This document shows positions 62,379-64,000 of a DNA stretch of 64,000 nt, in pieces (position 1 is the first letter of the stretch; the number at the start of each line of letters is the position of its first letter). The notes below the pieces were generated by a model. It was given only the letters and a program-made list of their open reading frames with translations. It had not been told where the DNA came from and did no database searches. This DNA is from Prorocentrum cordatum. Lineage: Eukaryota; Sar; Dinophyceae; Prorocentrales; Prorocentraceae. The translations under genes were made by a program, and so were the position numbers. The stretch spans positions 28,928 through 92,927 of the forward strand of contig CAUYUJ010008569.1 in NCBI GenBank assembly GCA_963575745.1, read 5' to 3'.

Positions 62379-63450
62379 CCCCCACATGGAGCGAATGAGC
62401 GAATCAATAAAGTCCATGACGTCCCCAGCTTGAACAATCGTGAGTGCGAGGGCCCATGATGGCCCCTCGTGCCAGGAAGAGCCGTCTGAGTAGTCCTGGC
62501 CCGTTGCGCGACACGCCACACGGTGGCCCCTCCGCGCCCGACCTGTTCCGCCCACAAGGCCTTCACACCCCCTGTAACGGCTGAAGGATGGGTGAGCGGT
62601 CCGCCTCCCCCTGCGCCAAGGATGGAGTTGCGTCAGGTTCGTGTGGGCATCTTTCAAGTATGGTACGTTCGCGTCGTGTCGACGCGGCGGCGACCCCAGT
62701 ACGGGCGCTCAAGGTTGAACGCCGCCAGTTGCCAGAATCCGGCCGACATCAAACGAAGCGATATGCGCCATCGCCGCGATCGTTCAAGCTGTGGGCGGGG
62801 GCGGCGGCGGCGATGACGGCGAGGGCGACGGCGGCGACGGCGACGGAGACGGAGGCGACGACCCCCGGGGGGCGAGGTCCAGGAGGTGTTGCCTGGATCG
62901 GAGGGGCCACGACGTCGGAGGTCTGGGTCAAGCCAGAGGCCCATTGTGCACGGTCAGCCCGCATAGCCAGGATGAGCGACCTTCCAGGGCTGCCCCTAGC
63001 ATCCTTGCCCCTTCGGCCAATCCTCGGCCGTTTTTGCCGGCCGTGCCCCGCCCGCAAAGTGTCGGCATGGCCTCCCATCGGCCCTTGCAGCCTCATCGCG
63101 CGTCCTTCTTCTATCAGGAAGACCATCATATCGGGTTGGGGGGAGGGGGTTGGGAGAAATCAGGATTTCCTTACCCGCAGGCGGTCGAAGGTATCGCGCA
63201 TTGCATCCGAATGCGACTGCCCGTACCCGTCATCCTCCCAACCCCTTCTTCCAAACACGAGACCTGTCTTCCTCATTATATACGGGCTGACTTTAAGCCC
63301 TCCTGGTCAAGGCAGGAAGCCGAGATATCGCTCAAGGCTGCACGATCCGCGCGACGTCAGAGGCTGGCGCCCAAGGCGTCACGGCTCAAGCAGTGGCGAA
63401 GCGTTTTGGCTTGCCTGTAGGCCCACCAACGAATGTTCTAAGAGTCCTTT
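62379..63450. other. No supported gene; contains the 62805-62945 duplicate
   Basis: 62805-62945 is the second copy of GGCGGCGATGACGGCGAGGG ... GTCTGGGTCAAGCCAGAGGC, also at 61620-61762. The remainder shows no domain. Confidence 0.5.
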
Positions 63451-63454
63451 GTGA

Positions 63455-63640
63455 ACTACACGAAATGTTCTTAGAACATTTCTGACTGAGGCTGTCTTGT
63501 TCTGACACATTGGGTTTACGTTCTGAGAACATTGAATGTGTTACTAAAACATTTGGGGATAGGGCCTCCTTCCGCGAGAGTCTGGGCGTCCGCCCTGCGG
63601 CGACGACCCAGATCTGGCCCCCAGCTTCAAAGAGGACGAG
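63455..63640. repeat. AT-richer stretch with AAATGTTCT palindrome
   Basis: AAATGTTCTTAGAACATTT (about 63463-63481) has 9-bp arms around one base. GTTCTGAGAACATTGAATG and ACTAAAACATTTG nearby are related half-sites. Confidence 0.7.
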
Positions 63641-63755
63641 GAGGAGGGGAGGAGGATCGAAGAGGAGGAGGAGGAGGAGTAGGAGGAGGATCGAAGAAGA
63701 GGAGAAGGAGGAGGAGGAGGATCGAGGAGGAGGATCGAGGAGGACGAGGACGAGG
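63640..63755. repeat. (GGA)n microsatellite with GGATCGA interruptions
   Basis: GAGGAGGAGG with GGATCGAAGAGGAG units. A second GGA run is at 63940-63968. Confidence 0.9.
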
Positions 63756-63762
63756 ATAGGAT

Positions 63763-63897
63763 GGCGCTCCGCGCGGGTTTCTTGGATCCGCGTCTGGGTC
63801 CCCCACCCGGCGGCGCCTCTGGCACCACCCTTGTCGCGCTCCGCGCACCACGGAAGGGGGTCCAGCGCAGATCCAAGAAACCCGCGCGGAGTGCCAA
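63763..63897 (+). mobile_element. Foldback element with ~40-bp terminal inverted repeats
   Basis: GGCGCTCCGCGCGGGTTTCT continuing to CCGCGTCTGGGTCCCCC at the left is the near-exact reverse complement of GGGGGTCCAGCGCAGATCC through AAACCCGCGCGGAGTGCC at the right. The loop is about 52 nt. The arms resemble the smaller 2200-2239 hairpin (GGACCCC and GCGCGCTCCGCGC), suggesting one family. Confidence 0.85.
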
Positions 63898-64000
63898 AAG
63901 TTTATGTGTGTACCGTATTGTTCTTTTTCTTCTTCCAGAGGAGGAGGAGGAGGAGGAGGAGGAGGAGGTCTTTTGGTCTTGTGGAAGTCGATCAAGGGAG

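Noticed and set aside
63393-63415. SL-like AAGCGTTTTGGCTTGCC
   Set aside because: Needs a deletion and several mismatches, and no gene follows.

Overview
The window is nuclear DNA of a dinoflagellate. The diagnostic evidence is a perfect 22-nt dinoflagellate spliced leader (DinoSL) at 32026-32047 on the minus strand. Supporting evidence is high GC, a decayed PIF1-like helicase and LINE of the kind expanded in dinoflagellates, a GC-AG intron with direct repeats at its splice sites, and gene-sparse sequence crowded with repeats. The species cannot be named from the sequence. A 100-base run of N at 36401-36500 is a scaffold gap.

Layout. 1-640: 53-bp tandem array. 1306-1957: small two-exon SERF/4F5-family gene whose intron carries a dispersed repeat found twice more in the window. 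2.9-9.2 kb: (CCT)n-type microsatellites, foldback elements and a G/C-run tandem array with a unit of about 150 bp. 9.5-18.9 kb: repeated copies of a composite CGCGCG-rich element with GAT or CGT microsatellites and TGCACC arrays. 18.86-20.47 kb: intronless MFS transporter of SVOP/SV2 type, with a degenerate DinoSL 49 nt upstream of its ATG. 22.8-25.3 kb: frameshifted PIF1-like helicase pseudogene. 25472-32047: 5'-complete two-ORF LINE on the minus strand, ending in DinoSL at its 5' end and A8 at its 3' end, flanked by 14-bp target-site duplications and broken by frameshifts and a stop in the YIDD box. 34.4-35.8 kb: diverged segmental tandem duplication. 44.6-47.5 kb: a probable split nucleotidyltransferase-fold gene with a degenerate DinoSL, 32-residue N-terminal repeats, and a 1.4-kb intron holding a foldback element. 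48.6-51.6 kb: satellite of about 101 bp, roughly 30 copies. 57.1-61.4 kb: two candidate exons of an aspartate-dehydrogenase-like gene, separated by repeat-filled sequence. The remainder is simple repeats and small inverted-repeat elements.

The unifying theme is retroposition of trans-spliced mRNA. Three loci within 26 kb carry DinoSL sequence at their 5' ends: the LINE (22/22), the MFS gene (19/22) and the nucleotidyltransferase gene (19/22). The LINE's ends show that a full SL-capped mRNA was reverse transcribed and inserted by target-primed reverse transcription. The two host genes look like older products of the same process. A second theme is short inverted-repeat (MITE-like) families of about 125-200 bp. 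Several copies lie in apparent introns, which suggests introner activity.

Limits: all family relationships were found by eye. Repeat ends are approximate to a few bases unless exact junctions are stated. Splice sites other than the SERF intron are tentative.
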